A DNA stretch of 64,000 nucleotides from Cytophagales bacterium UBA2561 (GTDB lineage Bacteria > Bacteroidota > Bacteroidia > Cytophagales > Thermoflexibacteraceae). The notes under the pieces were generated by a model. That model was given only the letters and a program-made list of their open reading frames with translations. It made no database searches and had not been told where the DNA came from. Each line of letters opens with the position of its first letter. The first letter of the stretch is position 1. The position numbers and the translations under genes were made by a program. The stretch covers positions 124,001-188,000 of the forward strand of contig DDLX01000028.1 in NCBI GenBank assembly GCA_002340355.1. Reading direction: 5' to 3'. Positions 43,631 through 52,738 of this stretch are shown piece by piece.

Positions 43631-45694
43631 ATGAAACCATTATCAAATAACATACTTAATACTAAACGTCCCAAAATAGTCCAAGAGGATAATTGGTTGA
43701 TTCCTTGCGAATTGGATATTATTGCTCGAACCAATCAATTTAAGGCTCTCACACAAAGTTTAGAACAATATTTTGGCAGTTTAGAGAATTTTGCTTCTGC
43801 TTATCGTTACTTTGGTTTTAATTATGATAAAAAGAAGAAAGGTTGGTACTATAGAGAATGGGCTCCCGAAGCCAAAGCACTCTATTTAGTTGGAGATTTT
43901 AATGACTGGGATCGCAAGGCTAATCCCATGATAAAAGATGATATGGGAGTTTGGACATTATTCCTAGAGGATAAAAAATACGCTCATAAATTTATTCATA
44001 AAAGCTTATTAAAAGTACTGGTTCGCAATAATAAAGGAGAAATTATTGAACGGATTCCTGCTTACATCAAAAGAGTTATACAAGATAAAAAAACCGCTAA
44101 TTTTACTGCCCAACATTGGTACCCCCAAACGCCTTTTAAGTGGACGGATGAGGAATTCTTACAGAAGGATTTAGGGAATTTATTTATCTATGAAGCACAC
44201 ATCGGTATGGCACAAGAGGAAGCCAAAGTAGGAACATACCGAGAATTTGCAGATACTATTTTGCCTCGTATCCAACAAGCGGGATATAATATTGTCCAAT
44301 TAATGGCAATAGCTGAGCATCCCTATTATGGTTCTTATGGTTATCATGTTTCAAATTTTTATGCCCCCTCTTCTCGATTTGGGACTCCCGAAGACTTGAA
44401 ATATCTGATTAATCAAGCCCATAAAATGGGGATTGGGGTCATCATGGATTTAGTTCATTCTCATGCAGTTAAGAATATTTTAGAAGGTTTAAATGAATTT
44501 GATGGTACGGCTGCCCAATATTTTCATGATGGAGAACGCACAACACACCCCGATTGGGATTCCAAATTATTTAATTATGGAAAGTGGGAAGTCATGCAAT
44601 TTTTGGCTTCAAATATTCGCTATTGGCTAGAAGAGTTTCATTTTGATGGTTTCCGATTTGATGGGATTTCTTCGATGTTATACTTGCATCATGGACACCA
44701 ATCTTTTGACTCAGTCTATAAATATTTTCGTAAAGGAGTAGATAATCAAGCTATTTTATATTTACAATTAGCCAATACTATTGCTCAAAAAACGCGAAAA
44801 GGAGTCATTACTATTGCCGAAGATGTAAGTGGAATGCCTGGCTTAACTGCTCCTATAGAGGATGGTGGCATTGGATTCGGGTATCGGTTAGGGATGGGGC
44901 TTCCTGATTTTTGGATTAAAATGATGCAAAAACCAGATGAAAAATGGGATATGAATCAAATCTGGGAAACACTCAACAATCGCCAACCAAATGTGAATAC
45001 GGTTGCTTATGTCGAATCCCATGACCAAGCTCTTGTCGGGGATAAAACCTTGGCTTTTCGGTTGATGGATAAAGAAATGTACGATTCGATGGACAAGGCA
45101 AGTCATAATTTGGTTGTGGATAGAGGCATTGCTTTACATAAAATGATTCGATTGATAACCATTTCGGCAGGTGGGCAAGCTTATATGAATTTTATAGGTA
45201 ACGAATTCGGACACCCTGAATGGATTGACTTTCCGAGAGCAGGAAATCATTGGAGTTGTGAATATGCGCGAAGAAAGTGGTCATTACGAGATAATGGTTT
45301 TTTACGTTATCATTATTTAGCAGATTTTGATAAAGCTATGCTCGAATTAATTCGAGAAAATCAGATTTTACAAGCAGGTTACGGAAAAGCTCTTCATATG
45401 GATGATTTGCATCAAACCCTAATATTTGAGAAAGGAAATTTGATTTTTGTATTTAATTTTCATCCTACGAACTCAACTCCGAACTATCCGTTTCGCCTTC
45501 CTTTCTCAGGGAAGTTTGAATTAATTTTGAATTCAGATGACAAAAAATTTGGTGGATTTGGACGGATCAAAACGCAAGCATTTTATGCCCAATATAATTC
45601 CGAAGATGAATATTATTATTTAAATATTTATAATATTAATAGAACTTGTCAAGTACTCAAGAAAATAGATGAGTTCGACGCTCTGAAAATGTAA
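43631..45694 (+). CDS. glgB: 1,4-alpha-glucan branching enzyme, eukaryotic-type
   Basis: The enzyme cuts alpha-1,4 chains and re-attaches them by alpha-1,6 bonds, creating branches in glycogen. The 687-residue protein has an N-terminal CBM48 domain (WAPEAKALYLVGDFNDW, about 77-93), a GH13 barrel and a C-terminal beta domain. Catalytic residues are the nucleophile in GFRFDGISSM (about D343), the acid/base in IAEDVSGM (about E397) and the aspartate in VESHDQALVGDK (about D464). The insert-free form and the sequences YGSYGYHVSNFYAPSSRFG and GNEFGHPEWIDFPR are those of the plant/animal/fungal-like group found in Cytophagales. No other glg genes adjoin it. Confidence 0.95.
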   Translation: MKPLSNNILNTKRPKIVQEDNWLIPCELDIIARTNQFKALTQSLEQYFGSLENFASAYRYFGFNYDKKKKGWYYREWAPEAKALYLVGDFNDWDRKANPMIKDDMGVWTLFLEDKKYAHKFIHKSLLKVLVRNNKGEIIERIPAYIKRVIQDKKTANFTAQHWYPQTPFKWTDEEFLQKDLGNLFIYEAHIGMAQEEAKVGTYREFADTILPRIQQAGYNIVQLMAIAEHPYYGSYGYHVSNFYAPSSRFGTPEDLKYLINQAHKMGIGVIMDLVHSHAVKNILEGLNEFDGTAAQYFHDGERTTHPDWDSKLFNYGKWEVMQFLASNIRYWLEEFHFDGFRFDGISSMLYLHHGHQSFDSVYKYFRKGVDNQAILYLQLANTIAQKTRKGVITIAEDVSGMPGLTAPIEDGGIGFGYRLGMGLPDFWIKMMQKPDEKWDMNQIWETLNNRQPNVNTVAYVESHDQALVGDKTLAFRLMDKEMYDSMDKASHNLVVDRGIALHKMIRLITISAGGQAYMNFIGNEFGHPEWIDFPRAGNHWSCEYARRKWSLRDNGFLRYHYLADFDKAMLELIRENQILQAGYGKALHMDDLHQTLIFEKGNLIFVFNFHPTNSTPNYPFRLPFSGKFELILNSDDKKFGGFGRIKTQAFYAQYNSEDEYYYLNIYNINRTCQVLKKIDEFDALKM

Positions 45695-45747
45695 TTTCAA
45701 TGTCTATCAGATTATGAATATTTTCACCATCATTTGAGGTATTTCGC

Positions 45748-45894
45748 CATTCTACCCTACTAAAATTCTATTGAGCGGTGGGTTTGCAGACCCACCACTA
45801 CGGAAAAATGGCTTTTTAGCCCGATAAACAAAGATTGTTAAATAATTTTAATACTAATATATTTTATAAATCATTTTTAGTAGGATAGAGCAGC
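45748..45894. mobile_element. Family B MITE-like element with inverted ends
   Basis: CATTCTACCCTACTAAAA at 45748-45765 and the near complement of it at 45876-45894 form imperfect terminal inverted repeats of about 18 bp. The 7-bp sequence ATTTCGC lies immediately outside both ends (45741-45747 and 45895-45901) and could be a target-site duplication. Inside, GGTGGGT at 45777-45783 pairs with ACCCACC at 45790-45796 around TTGCAG. The element is about 147 bp and has no open frame. It is the main content of the gap 45695-46021. Confidence 0.6.
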
Positions 45895-45961
45895 ATTTCG
45901 CACCAATGAAGGTTATATCATTATCATATTCCAAAAAATATATTTCAATCTCAAATAAAAA

Positions 45962-45994
45962 AAAACGAAAGCCATTTAAACTAGCTTTCGTTTT
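45962..45994. terminator. Bidirectional terminator between glgB and the NYN gene
   Basis: AAAACGAAAGC at 45962-45972 pairs perfectly with GCTTTCGTTTT at 45984-45994, with an A-run before and T-run at the end. It lies 27 bases downstream of the stop of the minus-strand NYN gene. Confidence 0.8.
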
Positions 45995-46021
45995 CATATA
46001 TAACTAATTCATGTAACTTAT

Positions 46022-47155
46022 TTATAATTGACTTTCACCATCATAATCATTATAAGGTTCGGAAAAAACCGATGAGTTTTCTTGGTTTTCATAATCATCT
46101 TTATCACTATATGCTGAAGTATAGCCTTCAGGAAATATCTTATGAATATTCGTAGCGTATTCGCCTCGGTCATTAATTCCAATAGTATATTCAACTGTAT
46201 CACCTTCACATAATTCACTAAAATCGCAGTTCCGTAAATCTTCATGACTAAAAAATAAGTTATTAGGTGGAGCTGCCACAAATCCATATCCATTCTTCAC
46301 ACTCAACAGGGTGCTTTGTCGAACATCTACATTCTCATCTTCTGAGGTAGAAGGCATAGACGAAGCTGGAGAATACCCTGAATTTATGGAATGATAATTT
46401 CCAGCACTATTGAAGTTTTGGAAGGAAGAAGAGCTAGCGGTCGAAGAGCTTGATGAGGAGTAACTATTGCTACTGGTCGTATTATCTCCGTTGGAAGCAC
46501 TATTCACAAATAAGTTATTGATATGGGAATCATTACGATGAGCGCGATTATCAATTACTTCGTGCATCGAAACAGGAAAAGTGGCTGAGTCAATAAGTTC
46601 TTGCGAAGTACGGGTTTCTCGTGTATAACCTGTTTTGTCATCTAGATATTTGAAATCCCACGAAAGTAACATCACTCGCGTCCCAATAGTATTGAGTTTA
46701 CGGACAAGCGGAACATAATCACCATCACAAGCAATCAATACTAATACATTAAATTGTTTGTAAATTGTCATTTCGTAGGCTTCCAGAGCAAGCCAAACAT
46801 CAATCCCTTTTTCTTCTCGTTTTCCGCCCCGATTTCGTAGAGGTAAATAATGGGTAATTACGCCTTCATTCATCAAAATATCATCAAAAATGCGGTCATG
46901 ATACAATTTGTTTTGTTCACGAGCATCATAAGCATTTAATCTTCCTCTAAAGTAATGGGTATCTACAATGTGGCAAGCACGGACATTTTTTCCTTCTTCT
47001 TTAGCGACCCGATGTCTAATAAAATTATGCAAACCACCAATACTAATGCGCGCTTTGCGGGGATGTTCATAATTATAATAATTACTGACTTTTAAGAAAT
47101 AATTTCCGTCATAGAAAACTCCTATTCGAGTTAATTGATTATCAAAATCGTTCAT
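46022..47155 (-). CDS. NYN-domain (PIN-like) RNase fused to a cold-shock-type domain
   Basis: The 377-residue protein begins with a NYN/LabA domain (residues 10-200) of the PIN-like RNase fold. Conserved acidic residues are D16 in VFYDGNYF, D119 in KGIDVWLAL and D144/D146 in ACDGDYVPL, which would bind the metal ions of the nuclease. A serine- and asparagine-rich linker (about 208-275) follows. The C-terminal part (about 282-341) reads LSVKNGYGFVAAPPNNLFFS with an aspartate/glycine GDTVEYTIGINDRGE strand. That is a cold-shock OB fold whose KNGYGFV and LFFSH parts resemble RNP1/RNP2. Binding and cleavage of single-stranded RNA is inferred. The gene is transcribed alone. Confidence 0.85.
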   Translation of the reverse strand: MNDFDNQLTRIGVFYDGNYFLKVSNYYNYEHPRKARISIGGLHNFIRHRVAKEEGKNVRACHIVDTHYFRGRLNAYDAREQNKLYHDRIFDDILMNEGVITHYLPLRNRGGKREEKGIDVWLALEAYEMTIYKQFNVLVLIACDGDYVPLVRKLNTIGTRVMLLSWDFKYLDDKTGYTRETRTSQELIDSATFPVSMHEVIDNRAHRNDSHINNLFVNSASNGDNTTSSNSYSSSSSSTASSSSFQNFNSAGNYHSINSGYSPASSMPSTSEDENVDVRQSTLLSVKNGYGFVAAPPNNLFFSHEDLRNCDFSELCEGDTVEYTIGINDRGEYATNIHKIFPEGYTSAYSDKDDYENQENSSVFSEPYNDYDGESQL

Positions 47156-47423
47156 TTAGAATGTTTTTTCAAGTGTTACAATTTTTTTATCGTTGAATCT
47201 TAGAACAGTTTCAAATTATAAGTAAAAGCATCTGAATAGCCAGTTACTCAGTCTATGTATCAGATTAAGATCAAAGTTTATACAAAAAACAAATCATTAA
47301 TTTAATAATTAAATTTCATTTTCGAGAAGTCAAGATAAGTGTTATAATTTGTAAAATCAAATTTCGTTCTTAAAATCCATCAAAATTATCCTTTTTAATT
47401 AGGAAGTAAAATTTTAATTAGAA

Positions 47424-48155
47424 TCAAAAACGAGTATGCAAAAAATACGGTAACATTTTTCGCCATGTATCCCAATCATGAGGCATATCATGCCCCCAGA
47501 GGTCAAGTTCATGTGGGATATGTTTGTCTCGTAAAATATCAGAAAATGCGACCGAAGCCGAGGGTTCTTCCCACTCACCTTGTCCTGTCGCAATAATAAT
47601 TTTTTTATCCTGACGCATTTGATTTAGTGCCTTTTGGTCAGTATTATGATACATATAGTCAATTGGTGAGTTGAAATAAACTAAATCATCAAAATGTCCT
47701 TTGGCATAATCTTTCAAATCGTAGGAGCCACTCATTCCGATTGTTCCTGCAAAAACATCAGGACGGCGGAAAAATTGGTTTACGGCATGAAATGCACCCA
47801 AAGAAGCTCCAACCGTATAAATCGGGACTAAGCCCTGACAACTCTGTTGAATAAAAGGAACAACTTCTTTAATAATATACTCATTATAAGCCTGTTGCCA
47901 AAGTGATTTGGTTCGTCCTGAAGCATGCTTATTCATCCAACTTTCTAAATTCACGCTGTTGATGGAGAAAACTTTGAACTTACCTGCTTCAATCATTGGG
48001 CGTAAAGTATCCATTAGTTGGAATCGTTCATATTCCAAAAAATCAGCTCCTGCGGTTGGAATCATCAAAAGTGCAAACCCATAATGACCATAAACCGCCA
48101 CTTCCATATTTCGATAAAGCCGCTCACTATACCAAGTTGTAATTTCCCGTTTCAT
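47424..48155 (-). CDS. Alpha/beta-hydrolase, esterase family
   Basis: The 243-residue protein is a serine hydrolase of the putative esterase (esterase D/Ag85-like) family. The nucleophile elbow is VGASLGAFHA with S118, and the last catalytic histidine lies in DLWGHDMPHDWDTW near the C-terminus. Other pattern parts are YGHYGFALLMIPTAGADFLE at the start and IGMSGSYDLKDY after the nucleophile. There is no signal peptide, so it is probably cytosolic. The substrate is not evident. Family A repeat copy 3 separates it from the gmd gene upstream; gmd is read in the same direction. Confidence 0.85.
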   Translation of the reverse strand: MKREITTWYSERLYRNMEVAVYGHYGFALLMIPTAGADFLEYERFQLMDTLRPMIEAGKFKVFSINSVNLESWMNKHASGRTKSLWQQAYNEYIIKEVVPFIQQSCQGLVPIYTVGASLGAFHAVNQFFRRPDVFAGTIGMSGSYDLKDYAKGHFDDLVYFNSPIDYMYHNTDQKALNQMRQDKKIIIATGQGEWEEPSASVAFSDILRDKHIPHELDLWGHDMPHDWDTWRKMLPYFLHTRF

Positions 48156-48244
48156 AAAAATTTGTAAAATAAAATGTTGTTTATTATCAGTATATTAAAA
48201 ATTATAATACAGTTCTATATATTCTTAAAACACAAATTATTGAT

Positions 48245-48388
48245 TATTAATTTTTCACATAAATGTCCATAAAGCAGGATTTGCAAACCCCACTTCATGG
48301 AAATCAGCGATTTTGAGCAATGAAAGCTATTTCACTAAATAAAGTGTATTCCCTAAAGATATTTTTCAAAAATTTTTAAACAACCTCT
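48245..48388 (-). mobile_element. Family A MITE-like repeat, copy 3
   Basis: Read on the minus strand it begins AGAGGTTGTTTAAAAATTTT, the family A end, then follows the other copies through CTTTAGGGAAT, AGTGAAATAGC and the GTTTGCAAA core. The far end has lost the second inverted end, so the left boundary is approximate. Its outer base overlaps the stop codon of gmd (48388-48390). Confidence 0.8.
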
Positions 48389-49500
48389 TATTCGTGATAA
48401 TTTAAGGTTTTATACCCACCTTCTTTCAAATATTTGTCTTTTTGAAATAATTCTAAGTCAGCTTCCACCATTTCACTCACCAAAGTTTGTAAATCATATT
48501 TTGGTTTCCAGCCCAGTTTTTCATGAGCTTTAGTAGGATCGCCAATCAATAAATCCACCTCGGTAGGACGGAAATAACGGGGATCAATAGAAATGACTTC
48601 CGTCCCCTGTTCCAATTGGAAATTAGGATTTTGACATTTAGCAACTAAACCTTTTTCGTTGATACCTTCACCTTGAAATTCCAATTCAATACCAACTTTT
48701 CGGAATGCCATTTTCACAAAATCTCGGACTGAAGTTGTAACTCCCGTAGCAATTACAAAATCCTCTGGATCAGATTGTTGTAAAATTAAATACATTGCTT
48801 CAACATAATCTTTAGCATGTCCCCAATCTCGTTGAGCATCCATATTACCTAAGAACAATTGGTCTTGTAATCCTAATGCAATCCGAGCTACAGCACGGGT
48901 AATTTTTCGAGTTACAAAAGTCTCGCCACGTAGCGGACTTTCATGATTAAATAAAATGCCATTCGAGGCAAAAATACCATAAGCTTCCCGATAATTCACA
49001 GTTATCCAATACGCATACATTTTGGCAACAGCATATGGCGAACGAGGATAAAAAGGTGTTTTTTCAGATTGAGGAACTTCCTGAACTAAGCCATAAAGCT
49101 CAGAGGTTGACGCTTGATAGATTTTCGTTTTTTCGGTTAAATTTAACAAACGAATCGCTTCTAGAAGGCGTAGGGTTCCAATACCATCCGCATTAGCCGT
49201 ATATTCAGGAGTCTCAAAGCTAACTTTAACATGGGACATTGCTCCCAAATTATAAATTTCATCAGGTTGTACTTCCTGAATAATTCGGATAAGGTTAGTT
49301 GAGTCAGTTAGATCGCCATAATGTAGTTTAAATCGGTAGTTATCTACGTGAGGATCTTGGTAAATATGGTCGATACGGTCAGTATTAAAGAGAGAACTTC
49401 TGCGTTTTATGCCGTGAACTTCATATCCTTTTGCCAATAAGAACTCTGCTAAATAGGCTCCGTCTTGTCCTGTAATCCCTGTGATGAGTGCTTTTTTCAT
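48388..49500 (-). CDS. gmd: GDP-mannose 4,6-dehydratase
   Basis: Gmd converts GDP-mannose to GDP-4-keto-6-deoxymannose, the precursor of GDP-L-fucose and GDP-rhamnose for surface polysaccharides. The 370-residue protein is a short-chain dehydrogenase with the NADP loop TGITGQDG (7-14) and the catalytic YAVAK (Y156, K160). Also conserved are STSELYG with the catalytic serine/threonine region, HESPLRGETFVTRKI and AKDYVEAMYLIL. No partner such as fcl (wcaG) or rmd adjoins it, so the end product cannot be assigned. Its stop codon coincides with the end of repeat copy 3. Confidence 0.97.
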   Translation of the reverse strand: MKKALITGITGQDGAYLAEFLLAKGYEVHGIKRRSSLFNTDRIDHIYQDPHVDNYRFKLHYGDLTDSTNLIRIIQEVQPDEIYNLGAMSHVKVSFETPEYTANADGIGTLRLLEAIRLLNLTEKTKIYQASTSELYGLVQEVPQSEKTPFYPRSPYAVAKMYAYWITVNYREAYGIFASNGILFNHESPLRGETFVTRKITRAVARIALGLQDQLFLGNMDAQRDWGHAKDYVEAMYLILQQSDPEDFVIATGVTTSVRDFVKMAFRKVGIELEFQGEGINEKGLVAKCQNPNFQLEQGTEVISIDPRYFRPTEVDLLIGDPTKAHEKLGWKPKYDLQTLVSEMVEADLELFQKDKYLKEGGYKTLNYHE

Positions 49501-49625
49501 GTGTTTATTTTCAGAATATCTTTTTCTTCGAACCGAATTGCGAAATTATTAATACTTTGATAGAAATTGATTTATGGAAAACCTTTTTAATTATGAGGGG
49601 AAATAGGACTTGATGACCACTTGAT

Positions 49626-50342
49626 TCATTCAATTCCGAAATCAATAATTTTTTGTTCTATCTTTTCGCCACTTTCGATAAGTGCTTGCCCAAAACAATC
49701 TGCCGTCTGACAGTACGCATAGTTTTCGGAGAGAGAATAAACTAATCCTACATTTTCGGCATAAATGGATTCACTACAATTTTTCGTAACTGCTGAAGAG
49801 TCTTGGACTTCGAGTATAGTACACGTATTTTGAAAAACCAATTCTTTATTTGCTTCCTCTGAAGTCACAAATGTTTTTCGTAAATCAGTCATTTTGTAGT
49901 TTTGCCTTCCTAAATTATTATAAGCATTCCCATTCCATGTTTTGCCTTCTAAAAATGGAAAAGCTAATTTTACGAATGCCGTCCCCGATTCGGTTTTAAT
50001 AATTCGTTGATTATCGCCCCGAATAGTCCAAATGGCTTCTAAAACCCAAGCTTCACCTGCTGTATTTCTCCGAAATCGTCGCACTTCATAAATAGCAGGA
50101 ATATTGTTTTGAGCTTCCTGAAGGACTCCTGATACTCGTTCTTTAATCTGATATTCAGTAATTTGAGGTTCTATATTTACCCCATAAACCGTTTCTGTGA
50201 TTTTATAGTTGATATAAGTTCCGATGGTTAGGGGGTAGAAATTTAGTCCACTAATTTCAAAGGATTCTGTTTCTGACTTACACCCTGTGAGTATTCCGAT
50301 GATGAGAATTAACCCATAAATTGAACGACAGATTTGAGACAT
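49626..50342 (-). CDS. Putative lipoprotein, unknown function
   Basis: From the ATG at 50342 the protein has 238 residues. It begins MSQICRSIYGLILIIGILTG followed by CKS, a signal peptide with lipobox (cysteine about residue 21). The mature part starts NFYPLTIGTYINYKITETVY, which resembles the conserved start of a Bacteroidota lipoprotein group seen beside envelope genes; no function is known for it. An earlier ATG (50456) would add 38 residues before the signal peptide and is not supported. Two cysteine pairs (CQTADC; NTC and NCS) may form disulfides. It is upstream of gmd and read in the same direction, with about 125 bases between. The gap 50343-50753 holds nothing I can name. Confidence 0.75.
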   Translation of the reverse strand: MSQICRSIYGLILIIGILTGCKSETESFEISGLNFYPLTIGTYINYKITETVYGVNIEPQITEYQIKERVSGVLQEAQNNIPAIYEVRRFRRNTAGEAWVLEAIWTIRGDNQRIIKTESGTAFVKLAFPFLEGKTWNGNAYNNLGRQNYKMTDLRKTFVTSEEANKELVFQNTCTILEVQDSSAVTKNCSESIYAENVGLVYSLSENYAYCQTADCFGQALIESGEKIEQKIIDFGIE

Positions 50343-50753
50343 ATTTTGATGAGAATTGAGGTGTTTTTTTGGCATATTATTTTTATCAAAAAATGATACT
50401 CCTTTAACGTGCCACAAAGTAAGGTAGTTTTCTGATAAGTCCTTTTTTGAAAGCACTTTTATTCTTTCATTTTTTAAGAAATATAGGAAAATTTGATATT
50501 GAACTCAAATTCCTGTCTTTACGTTTAGAGAAGAAATTAGAATATAAAAATAGAATTAATTTACTCATAACCAGAATTATAATAAAACTTTCCGACTAAA
50601 CTAATATACTCTATTTTTTAGTGCTTTAGCAGTTGGCTCTCAAAACTGGCATAATTATTACGGAATTATTTGGTGAAGTCCAATCCACTTATCACCCAAA
50701 AGAATCTCAACAAAACAGGAACGGAAATTCACGCATAAAACCTTAGATATAAC

Positions 50754-52058
50754 ATGAAGAAATCCATTTATTATAACTTTATCTTAGTATGTCTTATCTT
50801 TCTTACATCTTTACCAACTTATGCACAAGATACTCCCGGTATGAAACATGTCTTGAAGGCTGAGGCTCTCAAGAAAGTACGTAATTATCAAGGCGCACTA
50901 TTGGAGTATGATAATGCCATCCGTTTAGAACCTGATAATTATGAATACTGGCTACGTAAGGGGAATATTTATGTATTGATGAAAGATTGGACAAATGCCG
51001 TCACTTCCCTAAATAAGGTGGTCGAAATTAAGCCTGATTATCTCAAGGTATATATGATCTTGCGAAAAATTCATCTCAAAAATCGAAATATAGATGCCGC
51101 TATTCATGTTTTAAATCAAGCATTTACACATGACCCTGACCCCAAAAACAAAATTCGATATAAAACAGAAATTATTAAATTATTACACAAAACAGATAAT
51201 CTCAAACAAGCAGGAGCGCATTTGGATGAAGCCAAACAATTAATTGGAAATAATCCCATGATTTTATTTTATGATGCGAAGTATTCTAATTTAACAGGTA
51301 ATCATGACAATGCCGTATTAAGTGCTACAGAAGCACTAGCACAAGTAGTGAGTGATGAGCCTCAGAAAACAGCAGGTTTATATTATGAGTTGGGTTATGC
51401 TTATCATAATCTTGGCAAGTATAAAGAAGCCAACGACGCGCTCCGAAACGCAGATTATGGACCTTATAAAACCTTGATTTTTAAACTTACTCCTGCCTAT
51501 CATTTTAAATTAGCCTTGGCATATTACCAAACCTTTCGATATGATAAATGTGAGGAATTATTAGATAAATCCCTACAAATGCAATCCGATTTTTCGGTAG
51601 CACACGAATTAAAAGTAAAAATTGCAGATAAAAAAGCCGATCAATCTCTAAAAATTGAGTCATTAGAAGCCTCTGCCAATGCTGAAAAAGATCCGAATAA
51701 AAAAGCGAAAAAACTAAGTATTTTGACCTTAACTCATTATGAATCAAAAAATTATCCCAAAGCCCTTGAAGCTGCCTCACAATCATTGGAATTGGTAGGG
51801 AATAACTATCAATTGTTGTTTTTACGCTCAGCCATTTTGCATAAACTTTCTAAAAATCCTGAAGCCATTGATGTCATTAAAAAATTGACCCACCAAGGTG
51901 GACTCAATCAAAATGTAAAAGCACAATATAATTTTGCTTTAGGATTATTATATGAAGATATTGGGAATACTAAATTAGCCGTCAGTGCTTATCAACGTGC
52001 CAAATTTGGCATCTTCCGATATGCTGCTGTCGAAAAATTAGGACATTTAACTCAATAA
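50754..52058 (+). CDS. Exported tetratricopeptide-repeat protein
   Basis: The 434-residue protein has a clear signal peptide (residues 1-24, ending TYAQ). Its body is built of TPR helices such as ALLEYDNAIRLEPDNYEYW, AVTSLNKVVEIKPDYLKVY, AIHVLNQAFTHDPDPKNK and ALEAASQSLELVGNNYQLL. It is probably periplasmic and mediates protein contacts; no partner is apparent. The arrangement, a secreted TPR protein with its own terminator, recalls many stand-alone TPR genes of this phylum, including that at 21198-22991. A hairpin terminator follows 57 bases after the stop. Confidence 0.88.
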   Translation: MKKSIYYNFILVCLIFLTSLPTYAQDTPGMKHVLKAEALKKVRNYQGALLEYDNAIRLEPDNYEYWLRKGNIYVLMKDWTNAVTSLNKVVEIKPDYLKVYMILRKIHLKNRNIDAAIHVLNQAFTHDPDPKNKIRYKTEIIKLLHKTDNLKQAGAHLDEAKQLIGNNPMILFYDAKYSNLTGNHDNAVLSATEALAQVVSDEPQKTAGLYYELGYAYHNLGKYKEANDALRNADYGPYKTLIFKLTPAYHFKLALAYYQTFRYDKCEELLDKSLQMQSDFSVAHELKVKIADKKADQSLKIESLEASANAEKDPNKKAKKLSILTLTHYESKNYPKALEAASQSLELVGNNYQLLFLRSAILHKLSKNPEAIDVIKKLTHQGGLNQNVKAQYNFALGLLYEDIGNTKLAVSAYQRAKFGIFRYAAVEKLGHLTQ

Positions 52059-52115
52059 ATATTAAATCCATTCTTAGCCCAAACCTATAGTAGGTTTACG
52101 TAAATAACTATTTTA

Positions 52116-52148
52116 GCCCTATCAACCAAAATGACTTGATAGGGTTTT
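52116..52148 (+). terminator. Terminator after the TPR gene
   Basis: CCCTATCAA at 52116-52124 pairs perfectly with TTGATAGGG at 52135-52143 and is followed by TTTTTGG. Confidence 0.85.
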
Positions 52149-52166
52149 TGGTTTTATGTCCAATTT

Positions 52167-52292
52167 TAGAGGTTGCTCAAGGATTTGCAAACCCTAACCT
52201 TATGAAAATCGCCAATTTTTGAGCAATAAACTATCTCACTATTTGAAGTTAATTCCCTCAAAATATTTTTCGAAAATTTTTAAACACCCTCT
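52167..52292 (-). mobile_element. Family A MITE-like repeat, copy 4 (short form)
   Basis: Read on the minus strand it begins AGAGGGTGTTTAAAAATTTT and keeps the GTTTGCAAA core, but it lacks the tail that follows the palindrome in copies 1 and 2. The other end reads GAGCAACCTCT, so both ends still carry the inverted AGAGGTTG-like terminus. The total is 126 bp. The rest of the gap to 52738 holds AT-rich DNA and the promoter described next. Confidence 0.75.
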
Positions 52293-52611
52293 TGGTTGAA
52301 CTTCTCCAATGATTATTAAAATTTTTTGATGGCTTTAATCATAAGTCTATCTTACTTAAGATACTACAGATAATATTTTGCCCAGATACAAAAAAACACC
52401 AAAATAATACAAGAATTTCATATTTATGGTTTTCCTCAATAGTAATTTGATTATCAAGAAGTTTTAATTTGTTAATAACTCAAAACTATTAAAATGGTGG
52501 GTATTTTTTCGGATTATACTAGACAAGCTTACTATTATAAAAGTTAGATTTAGTAGAAATTTTTGTGCTTTTTTCTAAACTCCTCTCAATTTCCTTTCGT
52601 TTGTAGGACTA

Positions 52612-52642
52612 TTTGAGATCTCCTAATGAAATGTTAAGTTTG
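52612..52642 (+). promoter_or_regulatory. Consensus Bacteroidota promoter of the giant gene
   Basis: TTTG at 52612-52615 and TAAGTTTG at 52635-52642 are separated by exactly 19 bases, a full match to the TTTG-N19-TAnnTTTG consensus of the phylum's main sigma factor. Transcription would start near 52649, about 90 bases before the ATG at 52739. Confidence 0.75.
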
Positions 52643-52738
52643 CAGCATTAAAATTTTAACAAAGCCCAACACTTTAGTTAGAAGTGAATTAAAGACCGAA
52701 TTACCTCAAACAATTTTCCTATAAATTTTTCCGCTCTT

